Source: CAZBDU01 sp964490725
GTDB taxonomy: Bacteria > Spirochaetota > Spirochaetia > SZUA-6 > DRHE01
Assembly: GCA_964490725.1 (NCBI GenBank)
Contig: CAZBDU010000075.1
Location: 1 to 25,763, forward strand
Reading direction: 5' to 3'
DNA: 25,763 nt
The notes under the pieces are model-generated. The model made no database searches and was not told where the DNA came from. It saw only the letters and a list, made by a program, of their open reading frames with translations. Positions within the stretch are counted from its first letter, which is position 1. Each line of letters opens with the position of its first letter. Shown here one piece after another: positions 1 to 8,199 of this stretch. The translations under genes and the position numbers were made by a program.

Positions 1-2
1 GG

Positions 3-860
3 GGCACGGCGGCCGGGCGGCTGAGGCCGCTTCCCCCTGGGGTGCGGGCCACGCACCTGGTCCAGAACATCGCCCGCAAGCGCGGCGTGGACCTGACCCG
101 CGTGCGGGGCAGCGGGGCGCGGGGACTGATAACCAGGCGGGACCTGGAGGCGCACCTGGAAGGCGGCGGGGCCGTCCCGGCCCAGGCCGCGACGGCGCAG
201 GCCGCGGCGCCGTCGGAACGCCAGGCGGCCCTGGGGCGCAACCTCCAGGCCGCCAAGAGCCGCATTCCCCACTACTACCTGAAGGCCACCCTGTACTGCG
301 AGCGCCTGCTGTCCCTGCGCCAGGCTGCCCTGCTGCCCGACGGCGGCCGGGTGTCCATCGACGCCCTGCTGGCCGCCGCCTGCGCCCGGGCGCTGGCGCG
401 GCACCCGAACCTGAACGCGGCCTTTCGGGACGGCCGGCTGCAGCCCGCCGCGGGGGTCCACGTGGGGGTGGCGGTTTCCGCCGGGCAGGAGCTGTACGTA
501 CCGGTGGTGCGGGAGGCGGACCGCAAGGACGTGCGCGAGATCGACCGGGAGCTCCGCTTCCTGGCGGCCAAGGCCAGGGGCGGCCGGCTGCAGGCGGAGG
601 AGGAGCTCGGCGGCACCTTCACCCTCACCAACCTGGGCATGTACCCGGTGGAGGAGTTCACGGCCATCATCAACCCGCCGCAGGTGGCCATCCTGGCCTT
701 TGGAAGGATCGGCGGGCGCCTCCAGATCGGAGAGGACGGGTCCATGCGGATCCGGCAGGCCTGCACGGTGACCGGAAGCTTCGACCACCGGGCCGTGAAC
801 GGCGCCCAGGGTGCCGCCTTCCTGGCGGAGGTGAAGAAGATCGTGGAAGAGGAGCTGTAG
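3..860 (+). CDS. Dihydrolipoamide acyltransferase (E2) of a 2-oxoacid dehydrogenase complex, 5'-truncated by the window
   Basis: E2 core enzyme: moves the acyl group from lipoyl-lysine to CoA in a pyruvate- or acetoin-type dehydrogenase complex in the cytoplasm. The frame is open from base 3, so the gene starts upstream and the lipoyl domain is outside the window; the GTG at 42 is only an internal codon. Visible from residue 1 of the GTG numbering: a peripheral subunit-binding domain (about 3-38, RKRGVDLTRVRGSGARG), an Ala/Gln-rich linker (about 40-60), then the catalytic domain to the end, with the family motif FTLTNLGMYPVEEFTAIINP. The active-site motif reads DHRAVNG, with Asn where HxxxDG is usual. 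E1-alpha starts 5 bases after the stop, so the two are co-transcribed. Acetoin versus pyruvate specificity cannot be decided. Confidence 0.93.
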   Translation, partial: GTAAGRLRPLPPGVRATHLVQNIARKRGVDLTRVRGSGARGLITRRDLEAHLEGGGAVPAQAATAQAAAPSERQAALGRNLQAAKSRIPHYYLKATLYCERLLSLRQAALLPDGGRVSIDALLAAACARALARHPNLNAAFRDGRLQPAAGVHVGVAVSAGQELYVPVVREADRKDVREIDRELRFLAAKARGGRLQAEEELGGTFTLTNLGMYPVEEFTAIINPPQVAILAFGRIGGRLQIGEDGSMRIRQACTVTGSFDHRAVNGAQGAAFLAEVKKIVEEEL

Positions 861-865
861 CGCCC

Positions 866-1909
866 ATGAGCGAGAAGAAAACCAGGCAGAGCCGTGGCGG
901 GTCCGCGGCGTCGGATTCCGCAGCCGTGCTGAAGGCCCTGGGCCGGCAGATGGCCCTGGGGATGTTTCAGAGGATGCTGGAGATCCGGGAGTTCGAGGAG
1001 CAGGTGCGCTTCCTGTTCCTGGAGGGCAAGATGCCCGGGACCGTGCACCAGTACATCGGCCAGGAGGCTTGCGCGGTGGGGGTCTGCAGCGCCCTGCGGG
1101 AGGAGGACGTGATCGCCTCCACGCACCGTCCCCACGGCCACGCCCTGGCCCGGGGGATCCCCATGGAGGAGGCGGCCGGCGAGCTGTACGGGAAGCTCAC
1201 CGGGTGCTGCAGGGGCAAGGGCGGCTCCATGCACATGGGCGACCTGGCCCGGGGGATGCTCCCGGCCATCGCGATCGTGGGGGGCAACCTGCCCATCGTG
1301 GCGGGGATGGCGCTGGCCTTCAAGCTGCGGGGCGAGCCTCGGGTGGCGGTAAGCTTCTTCGGCGACGGGGCGGCCAACGAGGGGGCCTTCCACGAGGCCC
1401 TGAACGCGGCGGCGGTCTACCGCCTGCCGGCGTTGTTCGTCTGCGAGAACAACCGCTACGGGGCCTCCACCGCCTTCAGCCGGGTCAGCGTGCTGCAGAA
1501 CGTGGCCGAGCGGGCCTGCGCCTACGGGCTGCCGGGGCGCATCGCCGACGGCATGGACGTGTTCGCGGTCTACGCCGCGGCCTCGGAGGCGCTGGAGAGG
1601 GCGCGGCGGGGAGAGGGGCCCACGCTGCTGGAGCTCCAGACCTTCCGCCTCTGCGGGCATTCCCGCCGGGACCCCAACAACTACATGTCGAAGGAAGAGA
1701 AGGAGCGCTGGCAGAGCCGCGACCCCATCCCGGCCTGCCAGCGGCTGCTGGCGGATGCGGGCTTCCTCGAGGCCGCCGGGGTGGAGGCCATGAAGAAGGA
1801 GGCGGCCGGGCGGGCGCAGGCGGCCATCGCGGCGGCCCAGGCCGCCCCGGAGCCCGCGCCGGAGGACCTCTACCAGGACCTGTACGTCGGCATGGAGGTA
1901 CCCCGATGA
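866..1909 (+). CDS. 2-oxoacid (pyruvate/acetoin-type) dehydrogenase E1 component, alpha subunit
   Basis: Thiamine-diphosphate-dependent E1-alpha (347 aa, normal family length), which with E1-beta decarboxylates the 2-oxoacid and reductively acylates E2. The ThDP/Mg motif is clear at about residues 166-196: GDGAANEGAFHEALN, then CENN. The substrate-channel motif GGSMHMGD lies near residue 120 and the phosphorylation-loop-like CGHSRRDPNNY near residue 265. The ATG at 866 follows the E2 stop by 5 bases. The gene ends with TGA overlapping the ATG of E1-beta (ATGA). The resemblance is to the AcoA/PdhA type of heterotetrameric E1. No E3 gene is visible; it may lie upstream. Confidence 0.95.
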   Translation: MSEKKTRQSRGGSAASDSAAVLKALGRQMALGMFQRMLEIREFEEQVRFLFLEGKMPGTVHQYIGQEACAVGVCSALREEDVIASTHRPHGHALARGIPMEEAAGELYGKLTGCCRGKGGSMHMGDLARGMLPAIAIVGGNLPIVAGMALAFKLRGEPRVAVSFFGDGAANEGAFHEALNAAAVYRLPALFVCENNRYGASTAFSRVSVLQNVAERACAYGLPGRIADGMDVFAVYAAASEALERARRGEGPTLLELQTFRLCGHSRRDPNNYMSKEEKERWQSRDPIPACQRLLADAGFLEAAGVEAMKKEAAGRAQAAIAAAQAAPEPAPEDLYQDLYVGMEVPR

Positions 1910-2922
1910 GGCTGAGCATCGCCGAAGCGCTGCGGCGGGCCATCCACGAGGAGATGGCCCGGGACCCGGACGTGTTCTGCCTGGGGGAGGACATCGGCAT
2001 CCCCGGCGGCTACGGCGGGGCCTTCACCGTGACCCTGGGGCTGGAGAAGGACTTCCGCAACCGGGTGGTCGACACCCCCATCTCGGAGGCGGCCATCTTC
2101 GGCATGGCCTGCGGCGCGGCGGCCATGGGGATGCGCCCCATCGCCGACGTGCAGTACGGGGACTTCCTGTTCTGCGCCATGGACCAGGTGGCCGACCAGA
2201 TCGCCAAGCTGCGCTACATGTCCGGCGGCAAGCTGACCCTTCCCCTGGTGATGCGGGCCCCGGTGGGTGTGACCGGGAGGGGAGCGCAGCACGCCCAGAA
2301 CCTGGAGCCGATCTTCCTCAGCATCCCGGGGATCAAGATCGTGGCCCCTTCCACCGCCTACGACGCCATGGGGCTGCTGCGGGCGGCGGTGCGGGACGAC
2401 GATCCGGTGCTGATGTTCGAGCACAAGCTGTTGTACGGCTCCAAGGGAACGCGGGCCGAGAGCGGCAGCATGGACGCCTCCTCGGAGATCCCCGAGGAGG
2501 AGTTCGTCGTGCCCATCGGAAGCGCGGTGGTGCGCCGCGAAGGAAGCGATGCGACCCTCATCGGCAGCCTGCTGATGATGCACTTCTGCCTGGAGGCCGC
2601 CGGCATCCTGGAGGCCGAAGGCATCTCCTGCGAGGTGATCGACCCCCGCACCCTCTGGCCCCTGGACCTGGAGCTGATCCAGGGCTCGGTCCGCAAGACC
2701 GGGCGGGTGGTGATCGTGGAGGAGAGCCCCAAGCAGGGCGGGCTGGGGGCGGAGATCGGCATGCAGATCGCCGAGACCGTCCCCGACTGCCTGCTGGCTC
2801 CGATCACGCGGGTGGCGGCCCCCAACACGCCGGCGCCCTTCAGCCCGGTGATGGAGAAGGCCTACGTGCCCCAGCCGGAGCGGATCGCCGGGACAATCCG
2901 CGCCCTGGTGGCGGAGTACTGA
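1906..2922 (+). CDS. 2-oxoacid (pyruvate/acetoin-type) dehydrogenase E1 component, beta subunit
   Basis: E1-beta, 338 aa, partner of the preceding E1-alpha. Hallmarks: GEDIG near residue 28, the segment DTPISEAAIFGMACGAA near 58-74, the central DQVADQIAKLRYMSGG, and the C-terminal transketolase domain with DPRTLWPLD and VVIVEE. The start chosen is the ATG at 1906, four bases before the end of E1-alpha (ATGA coupling). The open frame extends further upstream to 1069, but that extension is only a shadow of E1-alpha. The gene is the last of its operon and converges on the - strand MttB gene 54 bases away, with a strong hairpin between them. Confidence 0.95.
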   Translation: MRLSIAEALRRAIHEEMARDPDVFCLGEDIGIPGGYGGAFTVTLGLEKDFRNRVVDTPISEAAIFGMACGAAAMGMRPIADVQYGDFLFCAMDQVADQIAKLRYMSGGKLTLPLVMRAPVGVTGRGAQHAQNLEPIFLSIPGIKIVAPSTAYDAMGLLRAAVRDDDPVLMFEHKLLYGSKGTRAESGSMDASSEIPEEEFVVPIGSAVVRREGSDATLIGSLLMMHFCLEAAGILEAEGISCEVIDPRTLWPLDLELIQGSVRKTGRVVIVEESPKQGGLGAEIGMQIAETVPDCLLAPITRVAAPNTPAPFSPVMEKAYVPQPERIAGTIRALVAEY

Positions 2923-2955
2923 AAGCCTGCCCTGAACGCCCGGCCGGACGCCCCC

Positions 2956-2977
2956 GGGGCCGCTTCGCCGCGGCCCC
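2956..2977. terminator. Convergent-gene hairpin, probable bidirectional terminator
   Basis: Perfect 8-bp stem: GGGGCCGC at 2956-2963 pairs with GCGGCCCC at 2970-2977 around the loop TTCGCC. It sits between the ends of two convergent operons (E1-beta at 2922, MttB at 2977) and touches the stop codon of the latter. There is no T-run on either strand, so it is not a classic intrinsic terminator. Confidence 0.55.
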
Positions 2978-4503
2978 TACTCCGCGGCGCCGGTGATGCC
3001 GGCCAGCGCCTCCTGGGCCCGCGCGGCCACGCGGTCGATGGCCCGGGCCTTGTCCTCTTGGATCGAGTAGGGGGGCGTGGCCTCCAGGATCTCCCGGCAG
3101 CGCCGGTGGGCCGTCTCCACCGGATCGCTGGCCAGGGCGCCCGCCACCTCGGTGCTCTTCAGCCGGCTCAGCACCCGCGGCATCAGCAGGCACTCCCGGA
3201 AGTGGGTCGCCGTGTGCTCGGTGTCCAGGAACAGCCCGCCGATCCCCCGCTCGCGGATCAGGGCCAGGGATTCGGCGAAGCGCTCCCCGCCGATGCCGCG
3301 CATGTACTGCACCTGCGTGCGGGCGATGTCCAGGTCCAGCAGCACCTGCTCCTGGGAGAACACCACCGCCCCGCCGATGATCCCCACCGGAAAGGAGGGC
3401 TCGCCGGCCAGGGCGCTGCAAAAGGACTTGAAGGTCCTCTCGAAGATCGACAGGCTCCCCGGCACCGGCGCGTCGATCAGCCCCACCCCGGTGCCGCAAG
3501 GGATCTCCCAGCGCTCCCGGAAGAGCTGGGCCACCGCCAGGTCCGCCAGCACCGCTTCCGGAGCGGCGAAGCTGGCTGCCCCGGTGGCGGGGTTCAGCAC
3601 CCCCGCCACCGAGCGGGCCTGCACGGGGCAGTCCTCCCGCAGCGCCTTCACCGCCGCCCACACCCCCAGGATCTCCGCGGCTGCGATCACCGCCGCCGCG
3701 ATGGGGTACACCGGAGATGAGATGCCGATCAGCACCATGGGCAGGATGAAGATCGGCAGCCTCCGGCGGGCCATGTCTTCGATGATCCCCGCCTCCGGCC
3801 GGGTGAGCCTCAAGGGAGACTCGGTATCGTGGATGTTCACCAGGATCGGGTTGCGCAGGTAGGCGCGCGCCGAGCCCTTCACGATCCTGCCCATCTCCAT
3901 GAGATAGGGCAGCTGGCGCCGGTCGATGATCGAGGTGCAGCCGGGCTTGGAGGAGTGCTTGGCCACCGCGGCGGCTCCCTTGATGGCTACCATCTTGGGG
4001 GCTACGTCCCTGCCTTCGGCCTCCTTCAGGTAGTGCACGGCGTTGCCCACGGTCACAACCTCCGGGATGCCCTCCGCCAGCCGCACCAGGCGCAGGAAGT
4101 CCTCCCCGGTGGCGTAGCGGTTGACCTTCCGCTCATGGTCGTAGTACAGGGGAGCGCCCCCGCCGAAGCTGGCCTGAAGCGGCGGCACCCGGTTGTGGAA
4201 GGGGGTGTGCCAGCTGAAGCCCAGCTGGTCCGGATGGCTCGCCTCGGCCGCGGCGCGGCCGGCAGCCGCCCGCCGGCGCTCCTCGGCGCGGGCGCGGGCC
4301 ACCGTTTCCTCCACCAGCTCCCGGGGAAAGCGCACCACCAGGGCGTCCAGATCCACCGCCGCCCCTCCCCGGCGCAGCGCCCGGAGCATGGCCTGGTTCT
4401 CCAGGCGCATCCCCGGGTCGGCCAGCAGCTCCAGGGCGCCCTCGTAGAGCCGCTCCACCTCCAGGTCCGAAAGGACGCGGTGAAAACCCGCTAGGGGGCG
4501 CAT
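2977..4503 (-). CDS. MttB-superfamily (trimethylamine methyltransferase-like) protein, non-pyrrolysine
   Basis: Member of the MttB superfamily, 508 aa. Known members move a methyl group from a quaternary or tertiary amine to a corrinoid protein. Family features seen: N-terminal LSDLEVERLYEGALELL with GMRLEN, the central SKPGCTSIIDRR, HDTESPLRLTR, and the GVLNPATGAASFAAPE and GTGVGLIDAPVPG barrel segments. There is no in-frame TAG, so it lacks the pyrrolysine of archaeal MttB and groups with bacterial homologues such as the betaine demethylases MtgB and MtpB. The ATG at 4503 overlaps the kinase stop by 13 bases, so the two are co-translated. Last gene of operon B; no corrinoid-protein gene lies in this operon, so it may use the one at 16766-17410. 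Substrate unknown. Confidence 0.9.
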   Translation of the reverse strand: MRPLAGFHRVLSDLEVERLYEGALELLADPGMRLENQAMLRALRRGGAAVDLDALVVRFPRELVEETVARARAEERRRAAAGRAAAEASHPDQLGFSWHTPFHNRVPPLQASFGGGAPLYYDHERKVNRYATGEDFLRLVRLAEGIPEVVTVGNAVHYLKEAEGRDVAPKMVAIKGAAAVAKHSSKPGCTSIIDRRQLPYLMEMGRIVKGSARAYLRNPILVNIHDTESPLRLTRPEAGIIEDMARRRLPIFILPMVLIGISSPVYPIAAAVIAAAEILGVWAAVKALREDCPVQARSVAGVLNPATGAASFAAPEAVLADLAVAQLFRERWEIPCGTGVGLIDAPVPGSLSIFERTFKSFCSALAGEPSFPVGIIGGAVVFSQEQVLLDLDIARTQVQYMRGIGGERFAESLALIRERGIGGLFLDTEHTATHFRECLLMPRVLSRLKSTEVAGALASDPVETAHRRCREILEATPPYSIQEDKARAIDRVAARAQEALAGITGAAE

Positions 4504-5930
4504 GCCGCCGGCCCGTGCCTCTGCACCGGGAAGCTCTCGCGGAGCACGCTCTGGAGGCTCTCCCTGTCCATCCGCCCCAGGGCCAGGGCCTGGAGGCAGA
4601 GGTTTCCGATCACCGTGGCCTCGGGTGGGCCGGCAAGGACCGGCAGGCCGCAGGCCTCCGCGACCAGCTGGCAGAACCAGCGGTTGCGCACGCCTCCCCC
4701 AACCATGACCATCCTCGCAGGCCGCCTCCCGGTCAGGCGGCCCAGCTCCTCCAGGCCGGCGGCGTAGGAGGCGGCCAGGCCTTCGTACAGGGCCCGCACG
4801 ATCGTTCCGGGATCGCTGGTGGCTGGCTGTCCCGTCCTGCCGCAGTACTCCTCCAGCGCCCGCTGCAGGTTCCCGGGAGCATAGAACAGCGGGTCGTCGG
4901 GATCGATGCGCAGGGCGCCGGCGGGGCTCCTTTGGGCCATCTCCGCCAGGGCCCGGTAGTCGCGCTCCATCCCCCTGGCGCGCAGGCTATGGATGAGCTC
5001 CTCCTGCAGGTAGAAGCCCATGGTGTTCCTGGCCAGGAAGAGCCCCTCGCAGGCCAGCTCGTTCATGAAGCCGCCCTCCCGGGCCTCCCGGGAGAGGACC
5101 GGCTGGTCCACCAGCACCCCGAGAATGGACCATGTGCCCGCCGACAGGACGGCCGCATGGGGCTGGAGGACGCTGGCGGTGAAGGCGGCGCTGGCTGTGT
5201 CGTGCTCGGCCACGGCCACCACCGGGCAGGCCGCAAGGCCCGCGGCCTGCGCCACCGGCCGGCTCAGGGCGCCGGCCACCGTCGCCGGGGGCACCGGGGG
5301 AGGCAGGATCCGGGCGGGAATCCGCAGAGCCTCGATCAGCCGCTCGCTCCAGCTCCTGGTGCGCAGGTCCACCAGCTGGCTGCCCCAGGAGATCGTCTCC
5401 TCGACCGCCGCCTCCCCGGTGAGGAAGTAGCGCACCAGGGCGGGAATGGGCAGGTAGAGGCCGGCCAGGTCGAGCAGTGCCGGCGAGGGACCGGCCAGGA
5501 GCCGCACCAGGCGAGCCAGGCCGCTTGCGGGAAACACCGGCATCCCGGTTTCCCGGTACAGCTCCGTCTCGCCGATGCGCGCGGCGATCTCCGCACCCGC
5601 GGAAGCGGCGCCCTGGTCGCGGTAGGAGACGGGGTTCCCCAGGAGGGCTCCGTCCCGGTCCAGGAGGCCGAAGTCCAGGTTCCAGGAGTCCACCCCGATC
5701 CCCGCGAGCTCCCGGTGGCCGCTGGCCGCACAGCGTGACAGCGCCGCCAGCACGTTGCTCCATAGGTGCAGGAAGTCCCAGTAGAGGGTGTCCTTCAGCC
5801 TCACGGCGCGGTTTTCGAACCGGTGCAGCTCGGCCAGCTCCAGCCTGCCGCCGGCCAGGCGGCCCACCACGGCGCGGCCGCTGCTGGCACCCAGGTCGAT
5901 CGCCAGGAAGGGCTTCTCCGCTTCACTCAC
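4491..5930 (-). CDS. rhaB: FGGY-family carbohydrate kinase, rhamnulokinase type
   Basis: ATP-dependent kinase of 479 aa, in the usual size range of rhamnulokinase. The N-terminal phosphate-binding motif AIDLGASSGRAV (about 10-21), LHRFEN, the segment GIGVDSWNLDFGLLDRDG followed by GNPVSYRD, the central VAEHDTASA, SAGTWSILG, and the C-terminal MVMVGGGVRNRWFCQLVAEA with EATVIGN all fit RhaB better than gluconate or xylulose kinases. Expected role: phosphorylating a ketose such as L-rhamnulose at C1. That agrees with the RhaM mutarotase and isomerase in operon D, although those are in a separate transcript. It begins about 20 bases after the repaired end of the broken UroD gene and overlaps the next gene. 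The real sugar could be another 6-deoxyketose. Confidence 0.88.
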   Translation of the reverse strand: MSEAEKPFLAIDLGASSGRAVVGRLAGGRLELAELHRFENRAVRLKDTLYWDFLHLWSNVLAALSRCAASGHRELAGIGVDSWNLDFGLLDRDGALLGNPVSYRDQGAASAGAEIAARIGETELYRETGMPVFPASGLARLVRLLAGPSPALLDLAGLYLPIPALVRYFLTGEAAVEETISWGSQLVDLRTRSWSERLIEALRIPARILPPPVPPATVAGALSRPVAQAAGLAACPVVAVAEHDTASAAFTASVLQPHAAVLSAGTWSILGVLVDQPVLSREAREGGFMNELACEGLFLARNTMGFYLQEELIHSLRARGMERDYRALAEMAQRSPAGALRIDPDDPLFYAPGNLQRALEEYCGRTGQPATSDPGTIVRALYEGLAASYAAGLEELGRLTGRRPARMVMVGGGVRNRWFCQLVAEACGLPVLAGPPEATVIGNLCLQALALGRMDRESLQSVLRESFPVQRHGPAACAP

Positions 5931-5951
5931 GGCTGCCTCCCGCCCGCCAGG

Positions 5952-6567
5952 TCAGTACCGGCCGTACCGGTGGATGGCGTTGATCATGGTCACGAAGTTC
6001 TCGTGGCTCCGGGTCCTCCACGGTCATGATCATGCAGTCGTGCATGCCAATGACGAACTCGTACAGGGTCTGGAACATGGAGGCGCCCCCCAGGCACACG
6101 CCGATCGAGGTGCCCCGCACCGCCGCCAGGTACTCCCGCAGGAAGCCAAGGGTGCGCTCCAGGTCGGACTCGCCCGGCCACACCACCCGCTCCAGGTCCG
6201 CCCGGCCCTTGAAGCTGCGGTCGTAGAGCTTGCTCAAGCTCCCGTCTGGCTCGCGCCGGTAGATGGGAGTCCACATGCACTCCAGGCAGATGCAGTCCTG
6301 GCCGATCACGTTGCACAGCTCCACGTAGTCCTCCGGGGACATGGGGCGCTGCACCCCCTGGCCGGCCTCCGCCCCCTTGGCCACCTCCCCCCCTACCCCC
6401 AGGGTGTCCCCGGCGCTCTTGCCGAGAATGCGGCCCACGTGCCTGCTCTCGATGAGCACCTCGAAGTTGGGGACCCGGTCGGTGGGCTCCCCGCGGTAGG
6501 TGGCCAGCAGGCGCTCCTTGTCGGGCGCCCCGGCGTAGGGCTCGAAGCGGTCGGCGCGCACCGTCAC
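5952..6567 (-). pseudogene. UroD-family (uroporphyrinogen decarboxylase-like) methyltransferase gene broken by an internal deletion with frameshift
   Basis: The GTG at 6567 overlaps the stop of the upstream amidohydrolase (GTGA). About 186 residues look like the N-terminal half of a UroD/MtaA-like barrel protein (KERLLATYRGEPTDRVPNFE, SPEDYVELCNVIGQD, TSIGVCLGGASMFQTLYEF, then MIMTVEDP). At about 6007-6013 the frame is lost: the original frame runs as nonsense to 5923. In the next frame the DNA encodes SHENFVTMINAIHRYGRY and then TGA at 5954-5952, exactly the kind of tail that ends UroD-family proteins. Roughly 130-150 residues between the two are missing compared with intact family members of 340-410 aa. 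The zinc-site region is among the lost parts, so the product should be inactive unless the junction is an assembly error. Confidence 0.8.
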
Positions 6568-7358
6568 GAGCCCGCCTCCGCAAGCCGGTACACCCTGAGG
6601 GCCGTGTCTCTCAGGATGGCCCGCTTGGCGGCGGTGGGCAGGTCTGCCAGGTAGACCCGGCTCAGGTGTGAGCGGGCGTCGATCCACGGGTAGTCGCTTC
6701 CGAACAGAAGGCGGTCCAGAACCCCGGCCGCCGCCATGGCCTGGAAGTAGCCGTGGCAGTAGATGTCCCCCGCGAAGTCCATGTAGACGTTGGCGTAGCT
6801 CTGCGCCAGCCGCACCGCCTCCCGCCGGCCCTCCCCGCGGCCGCCGGAATGGGCCAGCACGAAGCGCACCTGAGGGTACCTCTTCAGGTAGGGCTCGAAC
6901 CTCCCCGGGGTGGACAGCGCCTGCACCGGGTTGTAGCTCGACACGCTCCAGGTGTGGGAAACGACGGGCAGGTCATTGTCCGCGGCGAAGCGCCAGAGGG
7001 CCTCGTAGCGCGGATCCTCGGCGGGCACCCCGTTGAAGGAGGGGTGGATCTTGATGCCCCGGAACGCCGGGAAGCGCGCCGCCGCCTGGAGCACCTCCAG
7101 GTCCGCCTCCCCGCGCCGGGGGTCGAAGAATCCGCAAAAAAACAGGCGCCCCCCCGACTCCTGGTGCTCCCTTTCCGCCTTTTCCAGCTCCGCGAGCGTG
7201 CCTCCCTGGAGGCTGCGCATGGAGCTCAGGTTGAGGGCATACTGGATCTGGAGGGTGTCCATGCGCGCCAGCAGCGAGGCGGCGTCCACCTCCGGGGAGA
7301 AGAACTGCCCCGGGTACCCGGTGTGCACGTGGGCGTCCACGATATAGGCGGAGCTCAT
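6564..7358 (-). CDS. Amidohydrolase family protein (amidohydrolase-2/TIM-barrel metal hydrolase)
   Basis: Metal-dependent hydrolase or decarboxylase-like barrel, 264 aa. The N-terminal metal motif is intact: DAHVHTG with His10 and His12. Further ligand candidates are the His of GIKIHPSF, VVSHTWS, FVLAHSGG, and the catalytic Asp in LLFGSDYPW. This pattern fits the amidohydrolase-2 family, which hydrolyses lactones and amides or decarboxylates. In sugar operons such proteins often act as sugar-lactone hydrolases, which would suit this context but is inference. The ATG at 7358 overlaps the stop of the upstream paralogue (ATGA), and the stop overlaps the GTG of the broken UroD gene. Confidence 0.85.
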   Translation of the reverse strand: MSSAYIVDAHVHTGYPGQFFSPEVDAASLLARMDTLQIQYALNLSSMRSLQGGTLAELEKAEREHQESGGRLFFCGFFDPRRGEADLEVLQAAARFPAFRGIKIHPSFNGVPAEDPRYEALWRFAADNDLPVVSHTWSVSSYNPVQALSTPGRFEPYLKRYPQVRFVLAHSGGRGEGRREAVRLAQSYANVYMDFAGDIYCHGYFQAMAAAGVLDRLLFGSDYPWIDARSHLSRVYLADLPTAAKRAILRDTALRVYRLAEAGS

Positions 7359-8176
7359 ATGCGCACCTCCTCCAGGAGGCGGCGCAGGTTTCCACCGGCG
7401 ATCCCGGCTTTCTCTTCCTCACCGATCTGCGCGTCCAGGATCATCCCGATGGCGGCGTAGGGATCGTTCACCGGCAGGAAGGAACCGAAAAGCAGCCTTT
7501 CCGCTCCGAAGCTGCGCACGAACTGGCTCAGGTGGTCCTGGCCGATGAAGTTCGAGGTCTCCACGTACACGTTGCCGCAGGAGGACAGCAGGCCGGCCAG
7601 ATCGCGGAGGTGGTAGAGGATCTTCTGCCACTGGGTCTCCACCACGATGTCGAGCCTGGGGAAGGCGCTGGCCAGCGCATGGAGATCGCTCCAGCGGAGC
7701 TCCACGTGCCAGAGGAACAGCGGCAGCCGGTGCCCGGCGCACCACTCGCAGAGCTCGCCGACCACCCAGGGGGAGAGCGTGAAGTGGTGCGTCCGGGGAA
7801 ACAGGCGCACCCCCCGCATCCGGTCGTGGGGCGGAGAGAAACCCGGCAGGGGACCCTGCTCGGCAAGCACCGTGGGCAGCCCTGTCCACACCGTGAAGGC
7901 GTCCGGGGGCAGGGCCTTCCCGGCCGCCAGCAGCGCCTGGTTGCCGTCCTGGGCGGAGAGGTGCACCGCGTCCCAGTGCGACACCAGGGCGCCACTCATC
8001 CCGTAGCGCCCCAGGAGCCCCGCAACCTCACCCGCGGCCAGCGCCTCCGCCAGGGGGAAGAAGGCCGGCGCGCCCAGCCACAGGTTCGCGTCAAAAAGCC
8101 GCAGGCCGGCCAGCTCGCGCCGTTTGCGCTCCGCCGTCCTCTCGATCCTCGCCTCCACTTCCATGGGCGTCTCCAT
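7355..8176 (-). CDS. Degenerate amidohydrolase-family paralogue lacking the metal ligands
   Basis: 273 aa, with the same fold signatures as its downstream neighbour (MRGVRLFPRTHHF, YVETSNFIGQDHL, AERLLFGSFLPVNDP). The usual DxHxH motif reads DANLW (residues 29-33) and the usual FGSD reads FGSF, so two key metal-site elements are absent. It may be a non-catalytic partner or use different chemistry. I chose the ATG at 8176 because GGAG and GGGAG precede it at good distance. A GTG 30 bases upstream (8206) overlaps the DeoR stop but has no ribosome-binding site. It ends in ATGA overlap with the intact paralogue, suggesting a 1:1 pair. Function unknown. Confidence 0.8.
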   Translation of the reverse strand: METPMEVEARIERTAERKRRELAGLRLFDANLWLGAPAFFPLAEALAAGEVAGLLGRYGMSGALVSHWDAVHLSAQDGNQALLAAGKALPPDAFTVWTGLPTVLAEQGPLPGFSPPHDRMRGVRLFPRTHHFTLSPWVVGELCEWCAGHRLPLFLWHVELRWSDLHALASAFPRLDIVVETQWQKILYHLRDLAGLLSSCGNVYVETSNFIGQDHLSQFVRSFGAERLLFGSFLPVNDPYAAIGMILDAQIGEEEKAGIAGGNLRRLLEEVRI

Positions 8177-8199
8177 CTCTCCCTCTCCGTCGAAAGCGT

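Noticed and set aside
275..1660. 461-codon open frame on the - strand opposite E2 and E1-alpha
   Set aside because: It is antisense to two convincingly recognised genes, with low-complexity Arg/Pro/Gly/His composition and no family motif; expected by chance in GC-rich DNA.
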